From positions 18,989-82,988 of the forward strand of contig JANQQJ010000039.1 in assembly GCA_028284945.1 (NCBI GenBank): a DNA stretch of 64,000 nt, written 5' to 3'. Of the stretch, positions 52,443-62,132 are shown piece after piece. Below the pieces are notes generated by a model. It was given only the letters and a program-made list of their open reading frames with translations. It was not told the origin of the DNA and searched no databases. The number at the start of each line of letters is the position of its first letter. The first letter of the stretch is position 1. Source of the DNA: Alphaproteobacteria bacterium (GTDB lineage Bacteria; Pseudomonadota; Alphaproteobacteria; SMXS01). The translations under genes and the position numbers were made by a program.

Positions 52443-53654
52443 ATGATTGCCCGCTTTATTCAGGTCACAGCTTTTATCGGGCTTCTGTCTCCCTTCGGCG
52501 CCATCGCAGAACAGCACCCAATTCCTGAACTCCCTGAGAAGATCATAGACATCAGAGAGGTGATCGCCGACGCCAACTCAGACGCTGGTTGCGATCGGGT
52601 CAAGGAACTCTATTCAGACGGTATGGCAAGGCTACTTCTCGAGGTTGCCTTCGCTGATTTGTTGTTGGCTGGACGCTGCCTGGAACAAGACGTCGACGCT
52701 GCAAAAGCTCTGCTCGAAGAAGCAATTGAAGATCGCCTGTCGCACGGTAATGCACTCGCAAGACTGGGATGGCTCCATGAGGCCGGGATCGGAGTGCAGG
52801 CCGATAGTGAAAAGGCGACAACACTCTATCGGCGGGCAGTCGGGGAGATGCTTCCGTGGCATGAGCATATAAAAAGTGTCGCGGCAAGTTCGATGCATCC
52901 ATCGACATTTGACTCGTTCGGCTTGTTTTACAACGAGGGCGCGTCTTATGCGGTTTCGATTGGACCTCCCGATCAACACGCGCAGCGCTGGAATCTCACG
53001 AGGCCTGAAGCGGTCTTCAACTTTGTCGATTCTGCGACGGGACCGTGGGAGCTGCCCCGGGCCCTAATGGAGGAACGAAGTCAATTGGTCCACCTTATGG
53101 AGAGCTCCGAAAACGGATTCCTTATGGTTGCCAAACTTTTTCGGCTCGGTTCTGACGGCTATCCTGCCGATCATCAGATTGCTTTTTCGTGGATTCAGCG
53201 CGCGGCAATGGAAGCCAAAAGAGTTGACGCAATGCGGACGTTTCTCAATTGGTTCCACGACCCAAGTTTCTGCCCAAGCAGCAGCTCAGGCTGCATGCGG
53301 GACAATTTCCTACCCAACAGAGTACTGGCCAATCTGGCAGCCACTGGCGATGCACAGGCCCTCATCGCACTTAGGCAATGCGTTGAAAAAACTGACCTCA
53401 GTTTCGACAAAATCTCAAAAGATCGGTATGAGCTTGTCGCCAGATTGCATCCAGAGGCCATGCAAGATCACGACGCGCTAGAAGAGGCCCGGCAGGACCT
53501 CTTGAAGAAGCTGGGCGGATTTGAGCCCACGGACAAGCATGAGGCGTCCGCAAACAAGGACGTTCAACATAATCTAGGCCAAGCGGCATTTGGCGAAGGC
53601 CTCGCCGTATTCATTCTTCTTCGGAACACGCCCTGCCCCTATCTCGGGAGCTGA
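52443..53654 (+). CDS. Secreted Sel1-like repeat protein
   Basis: A protein of about 403 residues with a signal peptide (MIARFIQVTAFIGLLSPFGAIA) and several Sel1/TPR-like helical pairs, clearest at HGNALARLGWLHEAGIGVQ followed by ADSEKATTLYRRAV, and again at GFLMVAKLFRLGSDGYPADHQ. ATG 52443 is favoured by ACAGG seven bases before it; an in-frame ATG at 52413 has its only GGAG one base away. Sel1 proteins scaffold envelope or signalling complexes. The 3' region of about 90 residues has no repeats. Confidence 0.78.
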   Translation: MIARFIQVTAFIGLLSPFGAIAEQHPIPELPEKIIDIREVIADANSDAGCDRVKELYSDGMARLLLEVAFADLLLAGRCLEQDVDAAKALLEEAIEDRLSHGNALARLGWLHEAGIGVQADSEKATTLYRRAVGEMLPWHEHIKSVAASSMHPSTFDSFGLFYNEGASYAVSIGPPDQHAQRWNLTRPEAVFNFVDSATGPWELPRALMEERSQLVHLMESSENGFLMVAKLFRLGSDGYPADHQIAFSWIQRAAMEAKRVDAMRTFLNWFHDPSFCPSSSSGCMRDNFLPNRVLANLAATGDAQALIALRQCVEKTDLSFDKISKDRYELVARLHPEAMQDHDALEEARQDLLKKLGGFEPTDKHEASANKDVQHNLGQAAFGEGLAVFILLRNTPCPYLGS

Positions 53655-53764
53655 AGACTCCCCCATTTGCATATTGGCGCAAGCGCGCGTACCTTTACCC
53701 GTGACGAGGTACCTGTTCCTGGGAGCCCTCCGGCAGCGGTCCAGCTGGAGAATGGAGAGTAGCC

Positions 53765-55657
53765 ATGCGCCGTACCGTCCTCGTCTTTTCGTCTTTTTCA
53801 CTGTTTTTCGCCCCGCACACTGCGGTTTTTGCCGCTAATGAGGATGATTCGTCGGTCAAGCGGGTCTCGCCTTCGAGCATACAGCGCGTGTCGCCACAGG
53901 AACCTATGAGAACCGCCCCACGCACACCACAGCGGGTCTCGCCTCAGCAAACGCCGCAACGAGTATCGCCTAATACTGTTCAGCGGGTTTCCCCGTCCGC
54001 CATTCAGCGGGTATCGAACCAGCCCGGCATGTCTGTCGAAATGATCAGGGATGTCCCCTACGTGTTCCCGGACCGGTCCGGCATCATCCGGGCGCAGCCA
54101 ACCGGCCCACAGGCCATGCGCCGGGCCGCGGCCACCATGTACGACATGTACTACCTGGCAAACGACCTTAAGCCTGGCGAACGCTACTATGTGGGCAAGA
54201 AGATCCACTCTGAGTCCGGCTCGCAGAAATGGGGCTATGACGTCGGCGTCCTCAAGAAACAGGGCAACGACGCAGCCTGGCGCGACTATAAGAAGAGCAC
54301 CGATTGGAACGACCCGAAGAATTCCGACGCCTATGTCTATGGCAAGCCGGTTTATGCGGTTGGGCCGGGCACCATCATCCGCTGCTGGCGTAATGCGCCG
54401 GAAAACCCCCGCCCGTTCAGTTCAGCCCTGGGGGACGATTTCGATGAGGACTTTGAAGACCGCGACTGGCTACATCCCATGTGGCGCGCCAAGCGCATGT
54501 CCGGCGCGGGCAATCATCTGCTCGTCGAAGAGGATGATGGCGATCTAATTCTCTATGCCCACGCACAGCCGGGTACGATTCCCCAGGCGCTCTGCCCACA
54601 CAATGCCCAGCTCTACACGATGCCCGATGCCACATCGCAGGCCGACGTGCCTGAAGATCAACAGGTCAGGATCAAAGCAGGTCAGCGCCTGTATAAGACC
54701 GGCAATAGCGGCAATTCCAGCGGGCCCCATCTGCACATCCACCTGCAGGATGCCGACGGCAACCCGAAGCAGTTCAGCTTCCGGCGGGGCCTATCCACGC
54801 CCGCAGTCGACAAGAAGGTCAATATCAACCAGTGGACGCGGTTTGCCGGCAAACGCATTCCTGACGGGCCTGTCGCCATCTGGCCGCCGCGCCGCCTGGC
54901 CGGCGAATATGCCCGGCATGGCTTTCCATCCGGTTCCTTCCAGCGGATGTTTGACCACCTGGCGGATTCCGGGTTCTGGCCCGTCTGGATCGACGGCTAT
55001 AGCGTTGGCGGCAAGGGTTATTTGAACTATGTCTGGCGGCCGGCCAAAGGTGCCTGGCGCGCCTTCTTCCTGATCGGACCTAGCAAATACCAAAGCGAGT
55101 TCACCAAAGCGGCGAACCAGGGCTATGCCCCGGTCTTTGTCGATGGGTCTACGGTCGGTGGCAAGGCACGCTATTCGGTGATCTTCGTCAAGAACAAGCC
55201 CGGCGGTTGGCTGGCCCGGCATGGCCTGAACTATGATCAGCACATGGCCGTGATGAATGAAGCCAAAGGCAAGAACCTTTATCCAGCAAACATTTCGGTG
55301 ATGTCTGTCGGTGGCCAGCGCCGCTATACGGTGCTATGGCGCGCCGAAAATCTGGGCGCGTGGACGGTGAAATCCCGGGTGCCGGAGGCTGAGTATCAAG
55401 CGCTCTATAACAGCCAAAGCCAGGCCGGGAAGAAACCCTCCTACGCCAATGCCTATATGCATAAGGGCAAGCCCTATTACACCGTGGTTTTCTCTTCCAA
55501 ACCAACCGGGCAGCGCAAGGACCGGCACGGAATGACGTCACAGAAATACCAGTCGGAATATACCAGCGCGCTTCAAGCCAATCTGTTGACGCGCGCGGTT
55601 TCTGGCTATGACGGGGCGAAAAAGAACCACCGCTACATCGCGGCCTGGCGGAAGTGA
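53765..55657 (+). CDS. M23-like (probably inactive) protein with RVSP motifs and tandem BTRD1-type repeats
   Basis: A 630-residue exported protein. After the signal peptide (cleavage near AA-NE, residue 24) come six RVSP/RVSN motifs (residues 33-85). A LytM/M23-like domain covers about 125-345, with D159, Y264-A-H266 and H322-L-H324 present but K155 where the first zinc His is expected. The C-terminal 245 residues carry five repeats of about 48 residues (G-F-W-P-V-W-x-D-G-Y, G-G-x-x-Y/R-Y-x-V-x-W/F), like the bacterial tandem repeat domain 1. GGAGAG precedes the ATG. It probably binds cell wall or glycans. Confidence 0.82.
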   Translation: MRRTVLVFSSFSLFFAPHTAVFAANEDDSSVKRVSPSSIQRVSPQEPMRTAPRTPQRVSPQQTPQRVSPNTVQRVSPSAIQRVSNQPGMSVEMIRDVPYVFPDRSGIIRAQPTGPQAMRRAAATMYDMYYLANDLKPGERYYVGKKIHSESGSQKWGYDVGVLKKQGNDAAWRDYKKSTDWNDPKNSDAYVYGKPVYAVGPGTIIRCWRNAPENPRPFSSALGDDFDEDFEDRDWLHPMWRAKRMSGAGNHLLVEEDDGDLILYAHAQPGTIPQALCPHNAQLYTMPDATSQADVPEDQQVRIKAGQRLYKTGNSGNSSGPHLHIHLQDADGNPKQFSFRRGLSTPAVDKKVNINQWTRFAGKRIPDGPVAIWPPRRLAGEYARHGFPSGSFQRMFDHLADSGFWPVWIDGYSVGGKGYLNYVWRPAKGAWRAFFLIGPSKYQSEFTKAANQGYAPVFVDGSTVGGKARYSVIFVKNKPGGWLARHGLNYDQHMAVMNEAKGKNLYPANISVMSVGGQRRYTVLWRAENLGAWTVKSRVPEAEYQALYNSQSQAGKKPSYANAYMHKGKPYYTVVFSSKPTGQRKDRHGMTSQKYQSEYTSALQANLLTRAVSGYDGAKKNHRYIAAWRK

Positions 55658-55658
55658 T

Positions 55659-57257
55659 TTAGGCCCGCTCGCGGGTGGCGGGAAAGCGCAGGTCGGGCCA
55701 GTTCTCGGCCATTCGGTTGAGTTCCCAGGCGTTGCGCGCCAGGAAGACGGGCTCGTCATCCCGGTCTTCGGCCATGGCCCCTCGGTTTTGTTCGGTAAAG
55801 CGTTTCACCATGGCCGGATCGTCCCCGACCACCCAACGGGCCGATTCATAGGGCACAACATCAAAGTCAATCGGAATGCCGTATTCGGCTTCCATCCGTG
55901 ACAGCAGAACGTCCAGCTGCAGCTGACCGACGACACCGATAATCCATTGGGAACCGATCATCGGCTTGAACACCTGGGTTACGCCTTCGTCCGCCAGGTC
56001 AAGCAAAGCGCGCTTAAGCTGCTTTGCGCGCATCGGGTCTCCCAGCCGAATTCGGCGCAGAATCTCGGGCGCAAAATTGGGGATGCCGGTAATCCGCAGG
56101 GTTTCACCCTCGGTCAGCGTATCGCCGACACGCAGGGTACCGTGATTGGGAATGCCGATAATATCGCCGGGCAAAGCTTCTTCCGCCAATTCACGGTCAT
56201 GGGCAAAAAAGAAGATCGGATTCTGTACTGCCAACGGCTTTCCGTCGCCGCCGGGACGCAACTTCATCCCACGCTTGAAGCGGCCTGAGCAAAGCCGCAA
56301 AAATGCAACGCGATCCCGGTGGTTAGGATCCATGTTGGCCTGAACTTTGAAGACAAAACCCGTCACCTTGTTCTCATCAGGCGCGATGCTGCGCGGTTCC
56401 GCCGGCTGGGGCCGTGGCGCCGGCGCGACCGATGCCAATGTGTCGAGCAGTTCCTCAACCGTGTAATCCTTCAGCGCGCTACCAAAGAAGATCGGCGTCA
56501 GGTGCCCATCCCAATAGGCCTGCAGATCGAATGGCTTGTAGGCCTCCGACGCCAGGGCCGCGCTGTCGCGGAAAGATTCCAGAATCAATTCCGGCACCAG
56601 ATCATCGAGGATAGGGTCGTCCAGCCCCGAGCAGGAAAGCGGCTTGTCATAGGTTCCGCCCCGCCCGCTATCGGACGTCAGGAACCGATTGTTCAGCAGA
56701 TCGTAACAGCCGTGGAAATCCGCGCCCGTCCCGACGGGCCACGTCACGGGGCTGGCATCCAGCGCCAGGGAGCTCTCGATTTCATCGATCAGTTCGAAGG
56801 GATCAAGCGCTTCACGGTCGACCTTGTTGATAAAGGTGATGATCGGAATGTCGCGCAGCCGGCAGACCTCGAACAGTTTGCGGGTCTGGCTCTCGATGCC
56901 CTTCGCCGCATCGATGACCATAATCGCGGAATCTACCGCGGTCAGCGTGCGGTATGTGTCCTCGCTGAAGTCTTCATGGCCCGGCGTATCGAGCAGGTTG
57001 AAGGTGATTCCATCTCTCTCGAAAGTCATCACCGAGCTGGAAATCGAGATGCCGCGATTGCGCTCAATCTCCATCCAGTCGGACTGGGTGCGCCGCCGTT
57101 CGCCGCGTGCCTTGACGTGCCCCGCCATGCGGATCGCGCCGCCGAACAGCAGCAGCTTCTCTGTCAAGGTCGTCTTTCCCGCATCGGGATGCGAGATGAT
57201 GGCAAATGTCCGCCGCTGTGCCCAATCCTCGGTTGAGGCAGGCCGCTCAGCCAACAA
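55659..57257 (-). CDS. prfC: Peptide chain release factor 3
   Basis: A 532-residue translational GTPase that recycles RF1/RF2. G1 is SHPDAGKTT, switch I RGISISSSV, G3 DTPGHEDFSEDTYR and G4 NKVDREA; EF-Tu-like domain 2 and the RF3 C-terminal domain follow. Length and motifs match PrfC, not EF-G. It begins with TTG at 57257 or 57254. It converges on the M23-like gene with one base between the stops. It is a single gene with its own divergent promoter region. Confidence 0.96.
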   Translation of the reverse strand: MLAERPASTEDWAQRRTFAIISHPDAGKTTLTEKLLLFGGAIRMAGHVKARGERRRTQSDWMEIERNRGISISSSVMTFERDGITFNLLDTPGHEDFSEDTYRTLTAVDSAIMVIDAAKGIESQTRKLFEVCRLRDIPIITFINKVDREALDPFELIDEIESSLALDASPVTWPVGTGADFHGCYDLLNNRFLTSDSGRGGTYDKPLSCSGLDDPILDDLVPELILESFRDSAALASEAYKPFDLQAYWDGHLTPIFFGSALKDYTVEELLDTLASVAPAPRPQPAEPRSIAPDENKVTGFVFKVQANMDPNHRDRVAFLRLCSGRFKRGMKLRPGGDGKPLAVQNPIFFFAHDRELAEEALPGDIIGIPNHGTLRVGDTLTEGETLRITGIPNFAPEILRRIRLGDPMRAKQLKRALLDLADEGVTQVFKPMIGSQWIIGVVGQLQLDVLLSRMEAEYGIPIDFDVVPYESARWVVGDDPAMVKRFTEQNRGAMAEDRDDEPVFLARNAWELNRMAENWPDLRFPATRERA

Positions 57258-57425
57258 ACTATTGTGCTCGGTAGAAATCGTATTGAGTCCTTGTGAAACA
57301 ATTCAGGTTGGGCAGTGATTACCCCAAGCCACGCCCCGGAGCAAAGGCCCGAATAACCGGAACGGCGATCTGGCACGCCGATAAAGAGTATGAAAAGATA
57401 CCGGCGATCAGCACGGGAGACTGAT

Positions 57426-58676
57426 ATGTCGCGCAAAAACCTCGTCGACATCGCCAGACATGTGATCGGGCACGGCAAGGCCGGGACAATGGAACAGGCC
57501 GACGATGTGATGAAGCTGAAGGCGTCGACCTATTACGATCCAGACCAGTTTGACCAGGAATTGGACAAGATCTTCCACCGGCTGCCAATCCTGGTAGCGG
57601 CAGGGTGCGAACTGCCTAATGCCGGCGACTTTAAATCCATAGAGGTGGCGGGCTCGTCCATTTTGTTGAGCCGCGGCAAGGACATGACCGTTCGTGCCTT
57701 CATGAATACCTGCACCCATCGCGGTGCAGCGCTCGCGCGAGAGGATTACGGCAATAAAAGCCGTTTTACCTGCCCTTATCACGGTTGGACATTCAATCAG
57801 AAAGGCCGCCTGGTCGGTGTTGCGGCCTCACAGGATTTCGGCGATTTCGACAAAGCCGATTATGGCCTGAAGGCGCTGCCAACCCATGAAAAAGCCGGGC
57901 TGATCTGGGTGGTCATCAATCCCGACTCGACCCTCGATATCCCAACATTCCTGTCTGGCTATGACGATATGCTGGCCAATTTTGGGTTCGACGAATGGGT
58001 CTATGTCTCAAAGCGGACCTTCAAGGGGCCGAACTGGAAGATCGCCTATGACGGCTATCTCGAATATTACCATATCCCCACCCTGCACGGCGCGACCTTC
58101 GGCACGGACTCGACCAATCGCGGGCTCTACTACGCGTGGGGACCCCATCAGCACATCAAATCTCCCGCCATGGAGAAGGGCCACTCGGCCACCGAGACCC
58201 TGGGATATATGGCCGACATTGCCGACAAGCCGGAAACAGACTGGGACAACGACACCCTGACCTTCGGCGTATGGACCGTGTTTCCCTGCACCTCGATCGC
58301 CTGTTTCGCAGGCGGCGGACGGGGCGTGATGATCTCCCAGATCCTGCCGGGCAAGACGGTGGAAGAGAGCATCACCACGCAATACTACATCATGGAAAAG
58401 ATGCCGGTCCCTGAGGATATCGATGCGGCCAATGCGCAGTTCGACTTTCTGCAGGAGGTGGTCATGCGTGAGGACTACGCCACGGGCTATACGATCCAAC
58501 AATCGCTGCCCAAAAGCGGCATGGACCACATCCTTCTAGGCCGCAACGAGCTGGGCAACCAGCGCTTCCATCAATGGTGCGCAAAGGTGCTGGCAGCGGA
58601 CACCGATGCAGATCTCAATACCTTGTTTGCGGAAAGCGAACGCGGTGTCGGCATCCCCAAACTCGCGGCGGAATAG
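57426..58676 (+). CDS. Rieske non-heme iron oxygenase, alpha subunit (second)
   Basis: A 416-residue oxygenase. The Rieske ligands are C96, H98, C116 and H119, and the iron site is NWKIAYDGYLEYYHIPTLH with H216 and H221. GGGAG precedes ATG 57426, chosen over a start at 57390. The sequence lacks the longer C-terminal elements of naphthalene-type enzymes. It resembles oxygenases acting on aliphatic or alicyclic substrates. A lipoprotein, a cytochrome-c/PQQ dehydrogenase and an NTF2-like gene follow on the same strand, so a shared pathway is plausible. Confidence 0.92.
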   Translation: MSRKNLVDIARHVIGHGKAGTMEQADDVMKLKASTYYDPDQFDQELDKIFHRLPILVAAGCELPNAGDFKSIEVAGSSILLSRGKDMTVRAFMNTCTHRGAALAREDYGNKSRFTCPYHGWTFNQKGRLVGVAASQDFGDFDKADYGLKALPTHEKAGLIWVVINPDSTLDIPTFLSGYDDMLANFGFDEWVYVSKRTFKGPNWKIAYDGYLEYYHIPTLHGATFGTDSTNRGLYYAWGPHQHIKSPAMEKGHSATETLGYMADIADKPETDWDNDTLTFGVWTVFPCTSIACFAGGGRGVMISQILPGKTVEESITTQYYIMEKMPVPEDIDAANAQFDFLQEVVMREDYATGYTIQQSLPKSGMDHILLGRNELGNQRFHQWCAKVLAADTDADLNTLFAESERGVGIPKLAAE

Positions 58677-58689
58677 GCAGTTGCCAAAG

Positions 58690-59385
58690 ATGGCCCGCTT
58701 ATGCCTGGCGCCGGTCCTGCTGCTCGCCATCGTTTCCTGCGATGATGCCGTATTGCCGCCAGAGCCTGTCGATATCGAAGCGCGGCCAGGAACAGCCGTC
58801 GTGATCCCGATCAACGCCCCAATTCGAGGCGAACCGGCAGAGGCCCTAGGCTATATCCCGGCGTTCCCGCGACTAGAGCCTAAGCCGTTACCCCAAGGTG
58901 CAAAACTGCTAGCTCATACCGTGGGATTGATCGGCACCGGCCGTGTCATCGGCGACCTGTTGATTGAAATACCGCCGACAGCCCAAGGCGACATCAGCTT
59001 CACCGTCTCAGCTGATGGCACAGGCAGCGCGGTGAGCGGCCGATCCGTATTTTTCGCCTCCCAGACGACTCCAGTCAGCGTCACGGTTAAAGGCGAAGCG
59101 CCTGCTGTGGAACCTCCCCAACTGACGGGGGATTGGCGGGCCGGAGACAGCATCTGGACGTTCTATCCAGGGACCACGTCACTCTTGGAAATCAAATCCG
59201 CAGGCGAAGAGAAGAAATCCGTGCGCTTTGTCACCCTGCCCGATGGCGACGGCCGGTGGTTTCTTGTCAACATCAGCGCGGACGGGAACACCTATTGGAT
59301 CGATATCAACGATGACGCTGATACAATCCTCATCGATCATCCGAATGAGAGATTTGATCCCTACCTGACACTAACCCGGCAATAG
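58690..59385 (+). CDS. Hypothetical lipoprotein
   Basis: A 231-residue protein with a lipoprotein signal (ARLCLAPVLLLAIVSC) and no recognised domain. The mature part appears all-beta: a first module up to about residue 145 and a second one (TGDWRAGDSIWTFYPG onward) of lipocalin-like size. TTG at 58681 and ATG at 58690 are both possible starts; 58606 is inside the Rieske gene. It lies between the Rieske and PQQ genes and may be an envelope partner of the dehydrogenase. Confidence 0.62.
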   Translation: MARLCLAPVLLLAIVSCDDAVLPPEPVDIEARPGTAVVIPINAPIRGEPAEALGYIPAFPRLEPKPLPQGAKLLAHTVGLIGTGRVIGDLLIEIPPTAQGDISFTVSADGTGSAVSGRSVFFASQTTPVSVTVKGEAPAVEPPQLTGDWRAGDSIWTFYPGTTSLLEIKSAGEEKKSVRFVTLPDGDGRWFLVNISADGNTYWIDINDDADTILIDHPNERFDPYLTLTRQ

Positions 59386-59474
59386 GCGCCCATATCAGCT
59401 GTGCTAGGGTAGAGCCCCCGTCTGATAAAAAAGATCAACGCAGAGCGGGATAAATCGAGGGGGGAAGCATTCCG

Positions 59475-61553
59475 ATGAAATTGCCACTGACCGCGTTACT
59501 TCTGTGTATGGCACTTGGCACAGACGCTTTGGCCCAGGGTGAGGCCCTCTACAAGAAGCACTGCGCCAACTGCCACGCCATGACTCTACGCGGCTCGGCC
59601 CATGGCACCCCACTGATCGGAGAGACTTTCCTGTCGGTATGGGGCAACGTCAGCCAGGCAGACTTTCTCGATTACACCAGAGCCACCATGCCGCCCGGAA
59701 CGAGCGGTAAGTTGAGCATGGCGGACCACCAGGCAATCAACGCCTATATCATCGCCCGAAATCGGGATCGCAGCGACGCCGATTTGGCATTGTTTGAACC
59801 GATACCGGAAGCCGTCGATGAAGGTGCGGAAGCCTCTGAAGACTCAGTTGACTGGTCAGGTGCAGGCTCGATTGATGAAATGGCGCGCAGCACCGCCGGC
59901 TTCCAGAACCAAACACTCCCTGATTTCGTCCCCGTAACCGAACAGATGCTGGAGAGCCCTCCCGACGGCGACTGGCTCAGCTGGCGCCGCACGCTTGATG
60001 GCCAGGGGTTCAGCCCGCTCGATCAGATCACCAGGGAAAACGTCGGTGGCCTGCGCCTCGCATGGTCGTTGGCAATGACCGATGGCAGCAATCAGGGCAC
60101 GCCGCTCGTTCATGACGGGGTGATGTTCCTGACCCATCCAACCAATATGATCCAGGCCGTCGATGCCGCCAGCGGTGATGTGCTGTGGGAGTACAGCTAC
60201 ACCTATCCTGAAGAATCGCGTCTATTGGGCGGGCCAACGCGCAATATCGCGATCTATGGCGACAAGCTTTTCCTTGCGACCTATGACGCAGCGATTGTCG
60301 CTATCGATGCCACAACCGGCGAAGAGCGCTGGCGCACGGTGAAAGCCGACTACAAGGAGGCCTATACCCACAGTGCGGGGCCCATTGTCGCCGCCGGCGT
60401 TTTGGTCAGCGGCATCAATGGCTGCGAACTCTATACGAAGGACGGCTGTTTCCTGACCGGGCATGATCCCGATACCGGGGAAGAACTCTGGCGCACCTCG
60501 ACCATTGCCGCCCCCGGGGAACCCGGCGGCGACACCTGGGGCGATCTGCCGATAGAATTCCGGGCCGGCAGCGACATGTGGATCGCTGGGTCCTACGACA
60601 CTGAATCCGGGCTCTTCATTATCGGCACGTCCCAGGCCAAGCCGTGGGTCGCCGCCAGCCGCGGCATGACACCTGAGGACGCAGCCCTGTTTACCAACGC
60701 CACCTTGGCCCTCGACCCCAAGACCGGGGAGATCAAATGGTATTTCCAGCACATCGGTGGTGAGTCCATCGACATGGAGGTCGGGCTGGAACGGGTTCTG
60801 GTCGACGTCGATGGCGAACGCTCCGTTCTGACCATCGGTAAGGACGCGATCCTGTGGAAACTGGATCTGGAGACGGGCGCCTATGTGGACCTGCTGGAAA
60901 CCCTACCGCAGACCATCTTTAGCGACGTTGACCGCGAAAATGGCAAGGTGACCTACCGCGACGACATTATCGCCGCCAAGGTCGGCGACACAATCACCGC
61001 CTGCCCCGGCATTTACGGCGGCCACAACTGGCAGGCGTCAGCTTATGCGCCGGAGAGCCATTCTCTGATTATTCCGTTGCACCAAACATGCTCTGACATG
61101 ACCGGGCGGCCGGTTGACCGGGTGCTCGGCGGAGGTGGCTTTGGTGCGGGCACCGTCACCTATCCTATGCCCGGCAAGGAGGACAAGCTGGGCGCGCTGA
61201 TCTCAGTCGATGTCAGGACCATGAGTGTGAACTGGCGCACGGAACAGCCCGCTATGTTCCTGACCGGGGCGCTTACTACCGGTGGCGGCCTCACCTTCAT
61301 TGGCGACCTGGACCGCCACTTCAAGGCATTTGACAGCGCCACGGGCGAAGAATTGTGGTCGAGCCGACTGACCGCCCCGGCGCACGGGTTCCCGGTCACG
61401 TTTACCGCAGACGGCAAACAGTATGTCGCGGTCCAGACCGGGATCGGCGTGTTCCGGGCGATGACCGGCACGATCTCCCCTGATATCTACCAACCCACCA
61501 CGGGGCAGGCCATTTACGTGTTTGAATTGCCGGGCGACCCGCCCACTCGTTGA
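59475..61553 (+). CDS. Cytochrome c / PQQ-dependent dehydrogenase fusion
   Basis: A 692-residue periplasmic quinohaemoprotein. After the signal peptide the N-terminal cytochrome c has CANCH at 30-34 and a Met in the ATMPPG loop. An eight-bladed PQQ propeller follows (about 175-690) with Trp-docking blades such as AVDAASGDVLWEY, AIDATTGEERWRT and ALDPKTGEIKWYF. The cytochrome is N-terminal, as in polyvinyl alcohol dehydrogenases, not C-terminal. The catalytic-Asp region reads HIGGESIDM (Asp at about 433) instead of PHDxWD. The substrate is unknown. Confidence 0.9.
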   Translation: MKLPLTALLLCMALGTDALAQGEALYKKHCANCHAMTLRGSAHGTPLIGETFLSVWGNVSQADFLDYTRATMPPGTSGKLSMADHQAINAYIIARNRDRSDADLALFEPIPEAVDEGAEASEDSVDWSGAGSIDEMARSTAGFQNQTLPDFVPVTEQMLESPPDGDWLSWRRTLDGQGFSPLDQITRENVGGLRLAWSLAMTDGSNQGTPLVHDGVMFLTHPTNMIQAVDAASGDVLWEYSYTYPEESRLLGGPTRNIAIYGDKLFLATYDAAIVAIDATTGEERWRTVKADYKEAYTHSAGPIVAAGVLVSGINGCELYTKDGCFLTGHDPDTGEELWRTSTIAAPGEPGGDTWGDLPIEFRAGSDMWIAGSYDTESGLFIIGTSQAKPWVAASRGMTPEDAALFTNATLALDPKTGEIKWYFQHIGGESIDMEVGLERVLVDVDGERSVLTIGKDAILWKLDLETGAYVDLLETLPQTIFSDVDRENGKVTYRDDIIAAKVGDTITACPGIYGGHNWQASAYAPESHSLIIPLHQTCSDMTGRPVDRVLGGGGFGAGTVTYPMPGKEDKLGALISVDVRTMSVNWRTEQPAMFLTGALTTGGGLTFIGDLDRHFKAFDSATGEELWSSRLTAPAHGFPVTFTADGKQYVAVQTGIGVFRAMTGTISPDIYQPTTGQAIYVFELPGDPPTR

Positions 61554-61571
61554 CAGTAGGGAGAGCAGGTC

Positions 61572-62105
61572 ATGACAGAGTTCAGCCCATCACAGCAGGC
61601 GCTGATCGACATATGGGATAAACACACCGCCAGCGAGTTCGTCGACAAGGACGCCGACGCGGCCATCGCGACGATGACGGAAAACCCCGTGCTGATCCAT
61701 GTGCCCGTCAACACCGGGGCCACAGGCCGTGAAGCGCTGAGAAAATTCTATGCCGAAATATTCATTCCCCAGATGCCCGAGGATGTGGAACTGGAACTCC
61801 TGACCCGAACGGTCAGTCAGAACCGGCTGATCGATGAGTTCATTTTGCACCTCACCCATACCGTGCGGATGGACTGGTTTGCGCCCGGCATCGAACCCAC
61901 TGGCAAGAAACTCGCCGTCCCCCATGTCGGCATCATTGCGTTCGAGGGAGGCTTGATCGCCTCTGAGCACATCTATTGGGATCAGGCCACCGTCCTTGCA
62001 CAGATGGGACTGATTGATGCTGGCTTGCCGGTCATGGGCATGGAACAAGGCGACCGCCTGCGCGATCCGGATGCACCCGCCAACCAGCTGATCGACAGGC
62101 TGTAA
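61572..62105 (+). CDS. NTF2/SnoaL-like protein
   Basis: A 177-residue protein with the cone-shaped NTF2 fold: helices SQQALIDIWDKHTASEFVDKD, then strands ending VPHVGIIAFEGGLIASEHIYWDQATVL. SnoaL-like members act as isomerases, hydratases or dehydratases on polycyclic substrates, and are often paired with oxygenases. It begins 18 bases after the PQQ dehydrogenase stop. No active-site acid can be assigned with confidence. Confidence 0.82.
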   Translation: MTEFSPSQQALIDIWDKHTASEFVDKDADAAIATMTENPVLIHVPVNTGATGREALRKFYAEIFIPQMPEDVELELLTRTVSQNRLIDEFILHLTHTVRMDWFAPGIEPTGKKLAVPHVGIIAFEGGLIASEHIYWDQATVLAQMGLIDAGLPVMGMEQGDRLRDPDAPANQLIDRL

Positions 62106-62132
62106 CCGACGACACCGGTGGGAGCCGCGATT

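Noticed and set aside
53689..53712. GTACCT...AGGTAC inverted repeat upstream of the M23-like gene
   Set aside because: A six-base arm with a 12-base gap is expected by chance, and no promoter or T-run is tied to it.
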